DNA of 64,000 bases from an uncultured Pseudomonadales bacterium (lineage in GTDB: Bacteria > Pseudomonadota > Gammaproteobacteria > Pseudomonadales > Pseudohongiellaceae), in contig CALTDI010000002.1 in assembly GCA_943842505.1 (NCBI GenBank), forward strand, positions 1 to 64,000. Direction: 5' to 3'. Positions within the stretch are counted from its first letter, which is position 1. Every line of letters starts with the position of its first letter. Shown here piece after piece: positions 46,477 to 55,908 of the stretch. The notes beneath the pieces were generated by a model. It was not told where the DNA came from. It saw nothing but the letters and a program-made list of their open reading frames with translations, and ran no database searches. The translations under genes were made by a program, and so were the position numbers.

Positions 46477-49161
46477 ATGACTCAGCAAAATGATGGAAAC
46501 CCGGAAGAAACCAGAGAATGGCTTGATGCTTTTCACTCGGTAGTAGATGAAGAGGGCATCGATAGAGCTCAATACCTGTTAAATCGCCTCTCAGATCAAG
46601 CAAGCTTAGAGGGTGTAGTCACGTCCTCCGGCTCAGTTAATACGCCCTACCGCAATACAATATCTCCCATGAATGAAGACCGCATGCCGGGCGATATGTT
46701 CATGGAAAGAGAGATCCGCGGCATCATTCGCTGGAATGCGCTGGCCATGGTGATGCGCGCTAACGAACGTGACCCTGGCATTGGCGGTCATATATCGACT
46801 TTCTCTTCCGCTGCCACCCTCTACGATGTGGGGTTTAACTATTTCTTCCGCGGTCCAAGTGAGGAGAACGAAGGCGATTTGATCTATTTTCAGGGGCATT
46901 CATCACCGGGTATTTACGCGCGTTCCTATTTGGAAGGACGTATGGATGAGGCCAAGCTGGACAGATTTAGACAGGAAGTAAATGGAGACGGCCTCTCCTC
47001 CTATCCCCACCCCTGGTTGATGCCAGATTATTGGCAGTTCCCGACAGTATCCATGGGGCTAGGCCCGATACAGGCTATTTATCAGGCGCATGTTCTAAAG
47101 TATCTCACCAGTCGTAAGTTAGTAGACAACAGCAATCGAAAGATTTGGGCATTCCTCGGCGATGGCGAGACTGACGAGCCAGAGTCATTGGGCGCGATTA
47201 GCAAGGCGGGTCGAGAGAAGCTGGACAATCTAATTTTCGTTATTAACTGCAACCTGCAGCGACTGGATGGCCCGGTGCGTGGTAACGGCAAGATCATTCA
47301 GGAGTTGGAAGGTGTATTTCGTGGGGCAGGCTGGAACGTAATTAAAGTCGTTTGGGGTCGCCACTGGGATCCACTGCTTCACGCCGATAAAGACGGCATA
47401 CTTCAGGCGCGCATGGACGAAGTGGTGGATGGCGAATACCAAAACTACGTTAGCCGCGGCGGAGCTTACACTCGTGAGCATTTCTTCGGTAAGAGCCCTG
47501 AACTTTTGAAGATGGTCGAACATCTTTCAGATGACGACATCATGGCGCTCAACCGCGGTGGCCACGATCCGTATAAGGTGTATGCGGCCTATGCCGAGGC
47601 AGTGCAAAATAATGGCAAGCCTACGGTTATTCTGGCCAAGACAGTTAAGGGCTATGCCTTCGGTGATACCGCAGAAGCGCAGAACGATACGCACTCGGTA
47701 AAGAAGCTCGATATTGAAGGCCTAAAGAAGTTTAGAAACCGGTTTGGCATACCAATAAAGGACAAAGATCTCGAGTCGGTCCCCTACTACAGGCCACCGG
47801 AAGACAGTCTGGAGCTGACGTACATGCGGCAGATGCGCAGCGAGCTGGGTGGGCCTGTTCCACAGCGGCGCGTAGATACCATACCGCTGGAAATTCCGGG
47901 CATGGAAGCATTTGAGAACCAGACAAAGAGCAGCGGCGACAGAGAGCTATCGACGACCATGGCGTTCGTACGTATGTTGGCGGCACTTAGCCGAGACAAA
48001 CAGGTAGGCAAGCGCGTGGTGCCTATCGTGCCAGATGAAGCTCGAACCTTCGGCATGGAAGGGATGTTCCGTCAGATGGGTATCTATTCTTCCGTCGGGC
48101 AGTTATATGACCCCGAAGACTCCAATCAGGTGATGTATTACCGCGAAGACAAGGAAGGTCAGATGTTGGAAGAAGGTATCACCGAATCTGGCGCCTTCTC
48201 GGCCTGGCTTGCGGCAGCAACCTCTTATAGCGTCAGCAACTACCCTCTGATTCCGTTTTACATCTATTATTCAATGTTTGGATTTCAGAGAGTGGGTGAT
48301 CTGTGTTGGGCAGCTGGAGACTCCCAGGCGCGTGGATTTTTAATCGGTGCCACGGCCGGTCGCACGACCCTAAATGGTGAGGGCCTGCAGCATCAAGATG
48401 GGCACAGTCACATCTTGGCCTCAACCATTCCAAATTGTGTTTCCTATGACCCAGCCTATGCCTACGAGCTTGCCGTTATCGTGCAAGATGGTTTGCGCAG
48501 AATGTATAAAGAGATGGAATCGGTCTTTTATTACATTACAACTATGAATGAGAACTACCAGCAGCCTGAACTACCCAAGGATTCCGAAGAAGGCATTATT
48601 AAGGGCATGTACCTGCTAGAGGATGCTGGCAGTAAAGCGTATAAGACAGCGAAACCAAAATCGGATAAGAGGTTGCGTCTGCTAGGTAGCGGCACAATCC
48701 TGCGTGAAGTCAGAAAAGCGGCGCAAGTACTGCGGTCAGACTACGGCGTTTCGGTTGATGTGTGGAGCGTAACTAGCTTCAATGAATTGCGTAAAGAGGC
48801 GCTCGCCGTGTCGCGCGAGAATATGCTGCAGCCTGGTAAGAAGGCGAAGATACCTTATGTGACCGAAGTGCTGGCAAAGCAGACGGGGCCGATAGTCTGC
48901 GCCACCGATCATATGAAGGCGCATTCCGATCAGATTCGTGAATTCGTTCCAGATACATTCAGGGTATTGGGGACCGACGGATTTGGGCGCAGTGACAGCC
49001 GCGAGCAGCTTCGGCACTTCTTTGAGGTCGATTGCAAGTTCATCGTGCTAGCTGCGTTGACTGAGCTTAAAGAGATAGGCGTGGTTACTGCGAAGCAGAT
49101 AACTGACCACATGAAGAGCAGTGGGATAGATCAGGATAAACCAAACCCACTCGCGCAGTGA
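46477..49161 (+). CDS. aceE: Pyruvate dehydrogenase E1 component AceE (homodimeric type)
   Basis: 894 residues, the size of AceE in gammaproteobacteria. The thiamine diphosphate motif GDGETDEPESLG through VINCNLQRLDGPV is present, as are HSSPGIYARSYLEG, NRGGHDP and the C-terminal DGFGRSDSREQLRHFFEVD. It decarboxylates pyruvate and reductively acetylates the lipoyl groups of AceF, encoded 43 bp later. The E3 gene (lpd) is not in the window. Confidence 0.97.
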   Translation: MTQQNDGNPEETREWLDAFHSVVDEEGIDRAQYLLNRLSDQASLEGVVTSSGSVNTPYRNTISPMNEDRMPGDMFMEREIRGIIRWNALAMVMRANERDPGIGGHISTFSSAATLYDVGFNYFFRGPSEENEGDLIYFQGHSSPGIYARSYLEGRMDEAKLDRFRQEVNGDGLSSYPHPWLMPDYWQFPTVSMGLGPIQAIYQAHVLKYLTSRKLVDNSNRKIWAFLGDGETDEPESLGAISKAGREKLDNLIFVINCNLQRLDGPVRGNGKIIQELEGVFRGAGWNVIKVVWGRHWDPLLHADKDGILQARMDEVVDGEYQNYVSRGGAYTREHFFGKSPELLKMVEHLSDDDIMALNRGGHDPYKVYAAYAEAVQNNGKPTVILAKTVKGYAFGDTAEAQNDTHSVKKLDIEGLKKFRNRFGIPIKDKDLESVPYYRPPEDSLELTYMRQMRSELGGPVPQRRVDTIPLEIPGMEAFENQTKSSGDRELSTTMAFVRMLAALSRDKQVGKRVVPIVPDEARTFGMEGMFRQMGIYSSVGQLYDPEDSNQVMYYREDKEGQMLEEGITESGAFSAWLAAATSYSVSNYPLIPFYIYYSMFGFQRVGDLCWAAGDSQARGFLIGATAGRTTLNGEGLQHQDGHSHILASTIPNCVSYDPAYAYELAVIVQDGLRRMYKEMESVFYYITTMNENYQQPELPKDSEEGIIKGMYLLEDAGSKAYKTAKPKSDKRLRLLGSGTILREVRKAAQVLRSDYGVSVDVWSVTSFNELRKEALAVSRENMLQPGKKAKIPYVTEVLAKQTGPIVCATDHMKAHSDQIREFVPDTFRVLGTDGFGRSDSREQLRHFFEVDCKFIVLAALTELKEIGVVTAKQITDHMKSSGIDQDKPNPLAQ

Positions 49162-49204
49162 TTGGATCAGAGTAGTTGTTGATAACATTCAGGAGCCGTA
49201 GCCG

Positions 49205-50842
49205 GTGTCAATTGAGAATATAAAAGTTCCAGATCTGGGTGACTCCAGTGAAGTAGAAGTAATTGAGCTGCTAGTCTCGGTAGGGCAGTCAGTTGAGGAA
49301 AACGACTCGCTTTTGGTTTTGGAAAGCGATAAGGCAGCCATGGAAATTCCTGCGCCTATGGCTGGAGTCGTAAAAAGTATTTCGGTAAACCTGGGTGACC
49401 AGGTAAGTACTGGTAGTGAAATGCTTTCCCTCGAAGTAGAAGATACCGCCAGTGAAGAGCCGGCAGAATCTGCGCCTGCTGAAGAGCCCGCTCCAGTCGA
49501 AGAGCCCGTTGCCGATGAACCGGCACCCGCAGCGACGACCAAGCCAGAGGCGGCTACTGCTGCAAGTCCGAGTATCCAATCCATCGAAGTGCCAGACCTG
49601 GGCACCGATGATGAGGTTGAGATAATCGAAATACATATTAAGGAAAAGGATTCGGTCGAAGTCGATGATGTATTGATTACGCTCGAGTCAGATAAGGCAG
49701 CGATGGATGTGCCAGCACCCTATGCGGGTGTTATAGAATCACTGTTAGTCGCGGTTGGGGATAAGGTTAAAACCGGTTCTGCAATAGCAAAGATTATGGC
49801 GCAAGCACCGGCGGTGACGCAGGAGCCTGCGAAACCCGATGCTATGGAGGCGGTCGAGAGTAAGCCGGCAGCGCAACAGCCGGCGCCTGAGGCTAAGCCT
49901 GTCCCTCAAGCTTCTGAGAGCCCATCAACGCCGGCACAAAAATCGGATAAGAAGGTTTATGCGGGCCCGGCAGTTAGGAAGCTAGCCAGAGAGCTAGGCG
50001 TCGATCTTACGCAGGTTTTGGGCAGCGGCGCGAAGTCCAGAATTATCAAAGAAGATGTACAAAAATTTGTTAAGAGCAAGATTAATGCGCCGGCGGTTCA
50101 AGGTGCGGCCATTTCTGCGGTTCCGGATATCGACTTCAGCCAGTTTGGTGATATAGAACAAGTTCCGCGCAGTAAGCTACACAAGCTTACCGCGGTGAAT
50201 ATGCAGCGTAACTGGAACTCGGTTCCCCATGTAGCCCAGTTTAATGAAGTCGATGTAACCGATCTCGAGGAGTTCAGAGCCGATCTGAAGGGTGAGGCAG
50301 AGCGTCGAGGTGTGAAGCTAACATTCCTGCCGTTCTTGCTGAAAGCCTGTGCTAGGGCGTTGGTGGAATATCCACAATTCAACGTATCTGTGCACTCTTC
50401 CGGTGAATTTGTTATCCAGAAGAAGTACGTGCACATCGGTATGGCGGTTGCGACTGAGGCGGGGCTTGTTGTTCCCGTTATCAGAAATGTTGATCAGAAG
50501 ACGATTTGGCAATTGGCGGAAGAGGTTATCGAGCTGTCCAATAAGGCTAAGAATAGAAAGCTGAAGCCGGAAGAGATGCAGGGTGCCTGCTTCACCATTT
50601 CCAGCTTGGGTGCTATCGGTGGTACCGGGTTTATTCCTATCGTCAATGCGCCGGAGGTAGCCATTCTCGGCGTGGGCAAAACGGACATTAAGCCGGTCTA
50701 TATAGGCGCAGAGTTTGTTCCCAGAAAGGTCCTGCCAATCACGCTGTCCTACGACCATAAGGCTGTCAATGGTGTCGATGGCGGCTTGTTCGCTACCTAT
50801 CTGGGCAAGCTACTTTCTGATGTGAGACATCTGGCGCTTTAG
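49205..50842 (+). CDS. aceF: Pyruvate dehydrogenase E2 (dihydrolipoyl acetyltransferase) AceF
   Basis: 545 residues. Two N-terminal lipoyl domains each carry the modified Lys in ESDKAAMEIPAP (about 40-51) and ESDKAAMDVPAP. Pro/Ala/Glu-rich linkers follow, then the peripheral-subunit-binding domain VYAGPAVRKLARELGVD, then the catalytic core ending LSYDHKAVNGVDGG. The active-site His is followed by Asn in place of the Asp of E. coli (HxxxDG); Asn is known in the Azotobacter/Pseudomonas enzymes. The start is GTG at 49205 with GGAG upstream. Confidence 0.97.
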   Translation: MSIENIKVPDLGDSSEVEVIELLVSVGQSVEENDSLLVLESDKAAMEIPAPMAGVVKSISVNLGDQVSTGSEMLSLEVEDTASEEPAESAPAEEPAPVEEPVADEPAPAATTKPEAATAASPSIQSIEVPDLGTDDEVEIIEIHIKEKDSVEVDDVLITLESDKAAMDVPAPYAGVIESLLVAVGDKVKTGSAIAKIMAQAPAVTQEPAKPDAMEAVESKPAAQQPAPEAKPVPQASESPSTPAQKSDKKVYAGPAVRKLARELGVDLTQVLGSGAKSRIIKEDVQKFVKSKINAPAVQGAAISAVPDIDFSQFGDIEQVPRSKLHKLTAVNMQRNWNSVPHVAQFNEVDVTDLEEFRADLKGEAERRGVKLTFLPFLLKACARALVEYPQFNVSVHSSGEFVIQKKYVHIGMAVATEAGLVVPVIRNVDQKTIWQLAEEVIELSNKAKNRKLKPEEMQGACFTISSLGAIGGTGFIPIVNAPEVAILGVGKTDIKPVYIGAEFVPRKVLPITLSYDHKAVNGVDGGLFATYLGKLLSDVRHLAL

Positions 50843-50891
50843 GGCTTAGAGTATCTGGTAGCCAGGCAGTTAATAACCAGGCAGTTAGTAG

Positions 50892-51659
50892 CTAGGCCGG
50901 ATAGAAAAGTCGATGCTCGCCACTGTGTACAGATTGGATTGGGCATCCGTATGCCTTGCTCAAATTTTCCTCTGTTAGCACATCGCTGCATTTTCCAACC
51001 AGTGCTTCTCCTCCTTCCAACAATAAAATTATATTGTCACAGAACCTGGAGGCGAGGTTGATATCATGGGTAGCCATAATCAAGCTCGCCGACGCCTCGC
51101 GTACTTTGTCTGTTAGCACTGTCAGTAATTTTATCTGGAAAGCGACGTCAAGGTGATTGCTGGGCTCATCCAGCAAGAAGATCTCTGGTGTCTGGGCTAG
51201 CAGTAAGGCCAGGGCGAGTCTCTGCAGTTCGCCGCCAGAGAGAGAGTCAACGGGGCGCTCCTTCAAGGAGTCTAGCTCGAAGACGGCCAGAGCCTGTTCG
51301 GCTATCTCTATATCCTTCTCGTTATCTAGCAGCAATGACTGTAGGTGAGGGTGCCTGCCAAGGATGACCGTCTCGAATACCGTTGCCGGTAGCGCCTCGA
51401 TTCCCTGCTGAAACAGGATGCCAATCTTTCGAGCGAGCTCTCTCTGTTTCAGGTCGGCAATATTTGTCCCATCTAAAAGAACACTTCCCTCGTCTATGAC
51501 TCTTTGTTTGATGAGGCTATGCAGCAGGGTGGTTTTACCGGCTCCGTTTCTTCCAAGAAGACACCAGCTCTCGTTCTGTTGGATCTGTACGTTCAGGTCT
51601 CGGCAGAGAGTTTTGTTTGCCACTTCTAGAGTTAGAGACTGAATGTGTAGGGTAGCCAT
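50892..51659 (-). CDS. ABC importer ATP-binding protein (FecE/BtuD type)
   Basis: 255 residues. Walker A GRNGAGKTTLL, signature LSGGELQRLALALLLAQ, Walker B IFLLDEPSNHLD and the H-loop MATHDINLA are all intact. It pairs with the FecCD-type permease encoded one base upstream. Substrates of this class are iron-siderophore, haem or cobalamin. No binding-protein gene lies nearby. Confidence 0.93.
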   Translation of the reverse strand: MATLHIQSLTLEVANKTLCRDLNVQIQQNESWCLLGRNGAGKTTLLHSLIKQRVIDEGSVLLDGTNIADLKQRELARKIGILFQQGIEALPATVFETVILGRHPHLQSLLLDNEKDIEIAEQALAVFELDSLKERPVDSLSGGELQRLALALLLAQTPEIFLLDEPSNHLDVAFQIKLLTVLTDKVREASASLIMATHDINLASRFCDNIILLLEGGEALVGKCSDVLTEENLSKAYGCPIQSVHSGEHRLFYPA

Positions 51660-51660
51660 G

Positions 51661-52641
51661 CTATTTCCGGATGGTGGATCTTAAGATTAAGATAAAGGCA
51701 GGCACTCCGATGACGGCTGTCACCACTCCTACGGGGAGTTGTTGTGGAGCCACTATGGTCCTGGCCAGACTGTCTGCCAATACTAGGAAACTTCCTCCTA
51801 GCAGTATGCAGGAAGGGATCAGAAACCGATGGTCTCTAGCCCCCAGTAAGCGCAGCATATGGGGAACTATGAGGCCGACAAAGCCCACGGAACCGGCAAT
51901 TGTCACCGCTGTTGCAGTAAAGACAGAGGCTGAGAAGAAGAGCAGGAGTCGCAGTGCTTGTACGTTGACTCCCAGACTCACGGCGAGCAACTGGCCCCGG
52001 ATAAGGACATTCAACGATCGGCTCAGCAGTAAGCCTCCTGCCAGTCCGGCTATAAGCAAGAGGTAGTGAGCGAGGTTGACTCGACTCTGGCTCAGGTCTC
52101 CCATTAGCCAGAAAAGCATGCTCTGCACGTTATTGGTGGAGCTTGTGGTAAGTAGAATATTAATCACCGCACCCCATCCGGCGGAAACGACCACACCGGT
52201 GAGCAGTAGTCTGGTTACCGACCAATCGCCAAACTTATTGGCGATGCCGAAGACCAGAAAGATCGAGAATAGTGCGCCGGCGAAGGCGGCGTTAGATAGC
52301 CAGAATCCACTCGCCCCTAGCAGTATCGCCGAGAGGGCGCCAACTGCGGCACCACCGGAAATACCCAAGATATAGGGGTCGGCGAGTGGGTTGCGTAATA
52401 AGACCTGCATTATCGCGCCGGAGAGCGCCAGCAAGCCGCCCGTCACGAATGCTGCCAGGGTTCGTGGGATGCGGATCTGATGGAGCACTTGTGAATTGAG
52501 GTTTGTCTCAGCTGAGAGAATACTGCCGGCTATCTCTGCCAGGGTGATATCGACGCTACCGCTAAGCAGAGAGAACAGGATGCTTGCCGCAGAGAAAATA
52601 AGTAACGATGTCAGCAGTAGTATCTGCTTGTTAGAGATCAA
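51661..52641 (-). CDS. FecCD/BtuC-family ABC permease
   Basis: 326 residues with about ten membrane helices. GGLLALSGAIMQVLLRNPLA and DPYILGISGGAAVGAL, then GFVGLIVPHMLRLLGARDHR, are signatures of the BtuC/FecCD/FhuB family. It and the ATPase at 50892 form the core of an importer for iron chelates or vitamin B12. Substrate cannot be chosen: no cobalamin riboswitch is recognisable in the 211-bp upstream region. Confidence 0.93.
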   Translation of the reverse strand: MISNKQILLLTSLLIFSAASILFSLLSGSVDITLAEIAGSILSAETNLNSQVLHQIRIPRTLAAFVTGGLLALSGAIMQVLLRNPLADPYILGISGGAAVGALSAILLGASGFWLSNAAFAGALFSIFLVFGIANKFGDWSVTRLLLTGVVVSAGWGAVINILLTTSSTNNVQSMLFWLMGDLSQSRVNLAHYLLLIAGLAGGLLLSRSLNVLIRGQLLAVSLGVNVQALRLLLFFSASVFTATAVTIAGSVGFVGLIVPHMLRLLGARDHRFLIPSCILLGGSFLVLADSLARTIVAPQQLPVGVVTAVIGVPAFILILRSTIRK

Positions 52642-52852
52642 AAGAAGTATCCAGTAATCAGTTTGTCTAGCGAGTAGTTATTGAGCGCATGTCTGCAGAA
52701 TTCAGCATTCTCCCGACTTGGTCGATCTTATCATTTAATGTGTTGCATTCACTATTAATGATAAACTGCGCTCAAATCCTCGCAGCCTTAACTAAAAGCG
52801 GGTTCCAAAAATGCGATGCTCTATCACGGGATAGACAGGAGTTGATTAAGCG

Positions 52853-53338
52853 ATGCCTTCGTTCGATATAGTTTCAGAAGTTGATATGCATGAAGTCAAT
52901 AATGCTCTCGATCAGTCAAACCGAGAAGTCGGCACGCGTTTCGACTTTAAGGGTATCGATGCCTCGTTTGAGTTGACCAATGATTCAGATATTTCTGTGA
53001 GCGCAGAATCGGATTTTCAGATTCAGCAGATGCTTGAAATGTTACGCGGCAAGATGGTAAAGCGTGGTATCGATATTAAAAGCCTTAAAGAAGGTGATGT
53101 GCAGCTGGTGGGCAAGAAGGCGAGTATGATTGTTGCGGTGCAACAGGGTATCGAGTCAGAGATAGCGCGTAAGATAGTTAAGGCGATAAAAGAAGCGAAA
53201 CTAAAAGTTCAAACTGCCATTCAAGGTGAAAAACTGCGCGTGACTGGCAAGAAACGGGATGATCTCCAGCAGGTAATCGCGTTGCTCAAAGAGAGTAGCT
53301 TCGGCGTTCCATTACAGTACGAGAACTTTCGCGACTAA
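52853..53338 (+). CDS. yajQ: YajQ/DUF520 nucleotide-binding protein
   Basis: 161 residues, family length. MPSFDIVSEVDMHEVNNALD and GTRFDFKGID, ending KESSFGVPLQYENFRD, are unmistakable for YajQ. Members bind nucleotides; some bind cyclic-di-GMP (Xanthomonas XC_3703), so a signalling role is possible. It is divergent from the FecCD-type permease and followed by ampG. Confidence 0.95.
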   Translation: MPSFDIVSEVDMHEVNNALDQSNREVGTRFDFKGIDASFELTNDSDISVSAESDFQIQQMLEMLRGKMVKRGIDIKSLKEGDVQLVGKKASMIVAVQQGIESEIARKIVKAIKEAKLKVQTAIQGEKLRVTGKKRDDLQQVIALLKESSFGVPLQYENFRD

Positions 53339-53394
53339 TTCACCGCTGGATAGTTTCGGCTATCCCCTGCAGTGATGCTAACTAAGGCTTTCAT

Positions 53395-54756
53395 TTGTCA
53401 CAACACCTTACATTCATGGAATCTATCGGGGCGCTGAAAGACAAGCGTTATCTGACCATATTGTTGTTTGGCTTCTGTAGTGGCTTTCCCTATGTGCTCA
53501 CCGGCTCTGTCTTAACACTATGGCTGCAGGAGACGGGTTTCTCTCGGTCCACCATAGGCTTTATCGGTGCGATTGGAACTGTCTACGCCATCAATTGGAT
53601 GTGGGCCCCGTTTGTCGACCGCATAAAACTGCCGGTGCTGTATCGCCTTTTTGGTCAGCGGCGTTCCTGGATACTGCTCTGTCAGTTGGCTATAGCCTGT
53701 CTTCTGTTTGCGATCAGCCTGGGTGACCCTAGAGAGAACCTGCTTTACGTAACTTTACTTGCCATAGCCATCGCTGCCTTCGGGGCTACCCTGGATATCG
53801 CAGTCGATGCCTATCGTATTACGATCTTCTCCCGAGATGAGATGGACGTCAAAATGCCCTATGCCGCGGCTATGGCAACCAGTGGATGGTGGGCCGGTTA
53901 TGGCTTTGTCGGTGGAGCATTGGCATTAGCCTTGGGCGGCGAGACCATAGGCCTGGATTGGCCTTCGGTGTATCGCTATCTGATATTATTATACGTGCTA
54001 ATTATTGCCCTGGTCATTGCATCCCCGGAGCCGGTGATCGAAGAGGCAGATTTGATACCGCGGTCTGCCGGGGATAAATCTACTCATACTATTAAAGCCT
54101 GGTTTACGAAATATTTCGTCGGGCCCTTCAAGGAATTCTTCGATCGCTGCGGGTTCCGTCTGGCCTTTTCCGTTCTGTTATTTCTTCTGGTGTTCAAGCT
54201 TGGTGAAGCCATGGTGGGCCGTATGTCTTTGGTCTTCTATGTTGAAGTTGGGTTCACCACAGATCAGATTAGTTTCTATCAGAAATTTTTTGGCGGCCTG
54301 GTAACGGCTGCTTTCTCTATTGTGGCGGCGATGGTCAATACGCGGTTCGGTGTAATCAGAGGGCTATTCATTGCAGGTGTGGCGATGGCGGCTGCTAATC
54401 TATTATACGCATTGTTGGCGATAGTCGGGCCGAACATCAACTTATTTATGCTGACCCTGGTGATCGATAATTTCTTCGTGGCGTTCTCGACTGTTGCCTT
54501 CGTTTCTTTCGTGTCTTATTTTACTAGCCGTACTTATACCGGCACACAGTACGCACTAATGGTCTCTATTTCTAACTTGGGTAGAACTACCTTGGCAGCG
54601 GGAAGTGGCGCGCTTGTCGATTTTCTCAATGGTGATTGGGCCTTCTTCTTTGTGCTAACGACACTCATGGTTATCCCCGGCCTTTGCTTGCTGTTGTGGG
54701 TGGGAAAACTGATGGAACCCTACCGAATTGAGCAAGATGCTCAAACTACATCCTGA
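53395..54756 (+). CDS. ampG: AmpG-family muropeptide permease
   Basis: 453 residues, MFS fold with 12 or more helices. LFGFCSGFPYVLTGSVLTLWLQETG near the N-terminus, followed by WMWAPFVDRI, are the AmpG pattern. It would import anhydro-muropeptides from the periplasm, feeding AmpD (44624). The start may be TTG 53395 (AAGG upstream) or ATG 53416. Its end overlaps the convergent gene at 54741 by 16 bp. Confidence 0.9.
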   Translation: MSQHLTFMESIGALKDKRYLTILLFGFCSGFPYVLTGSVLTLWLQETGFSRSTIGFIGAIGTVYAINWMWAPFVDRIKLPVLYRLFGQRRSWILLCQLAIACLLFAISLGDPRENLLYVTLLAIAIAAFGATLDIAVDAYRITIFSRDEMDVKMPYAAAMATSGWWAGYGFVGGALALALGGETIGLDWPSVYRYLILLYVLIIALVIASPEPVIEEADLIPRSAGDKSTHTIKAWFTKYFVGPFKEFFDRCGFRLAFSVLLFLLVFKLGEAMVGRMSLVFYVEVGFTTDQISFYQKFFGGLVTAAFSIVAAMVNTRFGVIRGLFIAGVAMAAANLLYALLAIVGPNINLFMLTLVIDNFFVAFSTVAFVSFVSYFTSRTYTGTQYALMVSISNLGRTTLAAGSGALVDFLNGDWAFFFVLTTLMVIPGLCLLLWVGKLMEPYRIEQDAQTTS

Positions 54757-55067
54757 CCCCAGCCAAACATCTTAAGCGAAAACCTTCCGTTCACAAATAC
54801 AACGCCCTCGGCTTCGAGGCGCTTCTTCTGCGTTTGATATTCACGGCTTTCTTGGGGGAAAGAAAGCTTTCCCTGGGAATTTGCTACGCGATGCCAGGGT
54901 AGTTTCGTGCCTTCGGGAAGGTTCTTCATCACATGCCCCACGTATCTCGCATAGCCGGGCAGGCCGGCTAGCCTTGCCACTTGCCCGTAGCTGGAGACCT
55001 TGCCTCGCGGTATTTGATACACGATTTGCCAGATTTTCTCTTTGTTGTTAAGTGCTGAGTCTTCCAT
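54741..55067 (-). CDS. Alkyltransferase-like (ATL) DNA repair protein
   Basis: 108 residues, matching the DNA-binding C-terminal domain of O6-alkylguanine-DNA alkyltransferases. IPRGKVSSYGQVA is the helix-turn-helix and arginine finger region. In place of the reactive PCHR the sequence has PWHR, with Trp58 at the Cys position, so it cannot transfer alkyl groups. ATL proteins bind O6-alkylguanine and hand lesions to nucleotide excision repair. Confidence 0.92.
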   Translation of the reverse strand: MEDSALNNKEKIWQIVYQIPRGKVSSYGQVARLAGLPGYARYVGHVMKNLPEGTKLPWHRVANSQGKLSFPQESREYQTQKKRLEAEGVVFVNGRFSLKMFGWGQDVV

Positions 55068-55134
55068 TACAAATAGTTGGCTTATCCGCTATCGTGGTAG
55101 AGTAGAGCCATTATAAATTTAACCGAGGTTCGCT

Positions 55135-55662
55135 GTGCGTTTTCTTTTCATCTTTTTTATCCTGGTGCCATTAGCCGAGATGATGCTGCTATTTGAAGTC
55201 AGCGATCGAATTGGCTCGCTATCGACGCTAGGCCTGGTGGTGGCCACCGCGGTTATTGGCGTACAGATTCTCAAGCGACAGGGCTTGGCAACGTTGACCC
55301 GTGCGAATCAACGGCTGCAATCGGGGCAGTTGCCTGCACAGGAAATCGTAGAGGGTATGTTGCTCGCAGCTGCAGGTGCGCTCTTGCTAACGCCCGGATT
55401 TATTACCGATACCATTGGCTTTGTCTTCCTTACCGGCCCGCTGCGCAGGCCTATTGCGCGGTCTGTGGTTCGATCCGGCATGGTTAAGGCTATGGGCGGC
55501 GGGTCTGGCCCGGGAGCCCATTTTAGCTATCGCAGCCATGGCGGCGCCCAGCAGGGGCCAAGCGGCGGTTCCAATGTCTTCGAGGGTGACTACTCCGAGG
55601 AGTCGAGATCATTGGGGGATTCTGAGCGATATTCCCAGCCAGATGGCGAAGAAAAAGACTAA
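55135..55662 (+). CDS. fxsA: FxsA family membrane protein
   Basis: 175 residues. Short hydrophobic helices at residues 1-20 and 25-45, a further hydrophobic stretch with LLLTPGFITDTIGF, and a charged Gly-rich tail match FxsA, which in E. coli relieves phage T7 exclusion by the F plasmid. GTG 55135 is the start. Its place upstream of groES is frequent in gammaproteobacteria. Confidence 0.93.
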   Translation: MRFLFIFFILVPLAEMMLLFEVSDRIGSLSTLGLVVATAVIGVQILKRQGLATLTRANQRLQSGQLPAQEIVEGMLLAAAGALLLTPGFITDTIGFVFLTGPLRRPIARSVVRSGMVKAMGGGSGPGAHFSYRSHGGAQQGPSGGSNVFEGDYSEESRSLGDSERYSQPDGEEKD

Positions 55663-55730
55663 TAAAAACAATAAGATAAGATTCCCGCCTCTATTGTAGC
55701 GAAAAAACCCGCAGTAAATGCCTCGAAAGC

Positions 55731-55758
55731 ATTGAATTTCCTACGACTATCCCCATTT
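55731..55758 (+). promoter_or_regulatory. Candidate sigma32 heat-shock promoter of groESL
   Basis: ATTGAAT (55731-55737) and CCCCATTT (55751-55758) are separated by 13 bp. The E. coli groE promoter has CTTGAAG-N13-CCCCATTT, so the -10 element and spacer agree exactly. The predicted leader is about 145 nt. No CIRCE element was seen. Confidence 0.7.
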
Positions 55759-55878
55759 ATGTGTCATCAACTAATTTGCGTGGGTCGCCTGAAAATAGAG
55801 GCCCAGGCTACAGATTGGTACTTTGAGGATGATCGCGTCAGCCACCGGGGCTGAGGTGCTTGTTTTCAGTTCTGTTAA

Positions 55879-55900
55879 TCAAATCGTTTGATTTGGGAGA
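55879..55900 (+). promoter_or_regulatory. Hairpin next to the groES ribosome-binding site
   Basis: AATCAAA-TCG-TTTGATT is a perfect 7-bp stem with 3-nt loop ending directly before the Shine-Dalgarno GGGAGA. It may influence translation of groES, for example as a temperature-sensitive structure, but the stem does not itself cover the SD. Confidence 0.35.
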
Positions 55901-55908
55901 GATGAATA

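Noticed and set aside
50842..50900. Short imperfect repeats (CCAGGCAGTTAATA-type) between aceF and the ABC ATPase
   Set aside because: Only two or three degenerate copies over about 40 bp, with no hairpin or T-run; not enough to call a feature.
52642..52852. Cobalamin riboswitch ahead of the BtuC-type permease
   Set aside because: The spacer is only 211 bp, shared with divergent yajQ, and no B12-box-like sequence was recognised.
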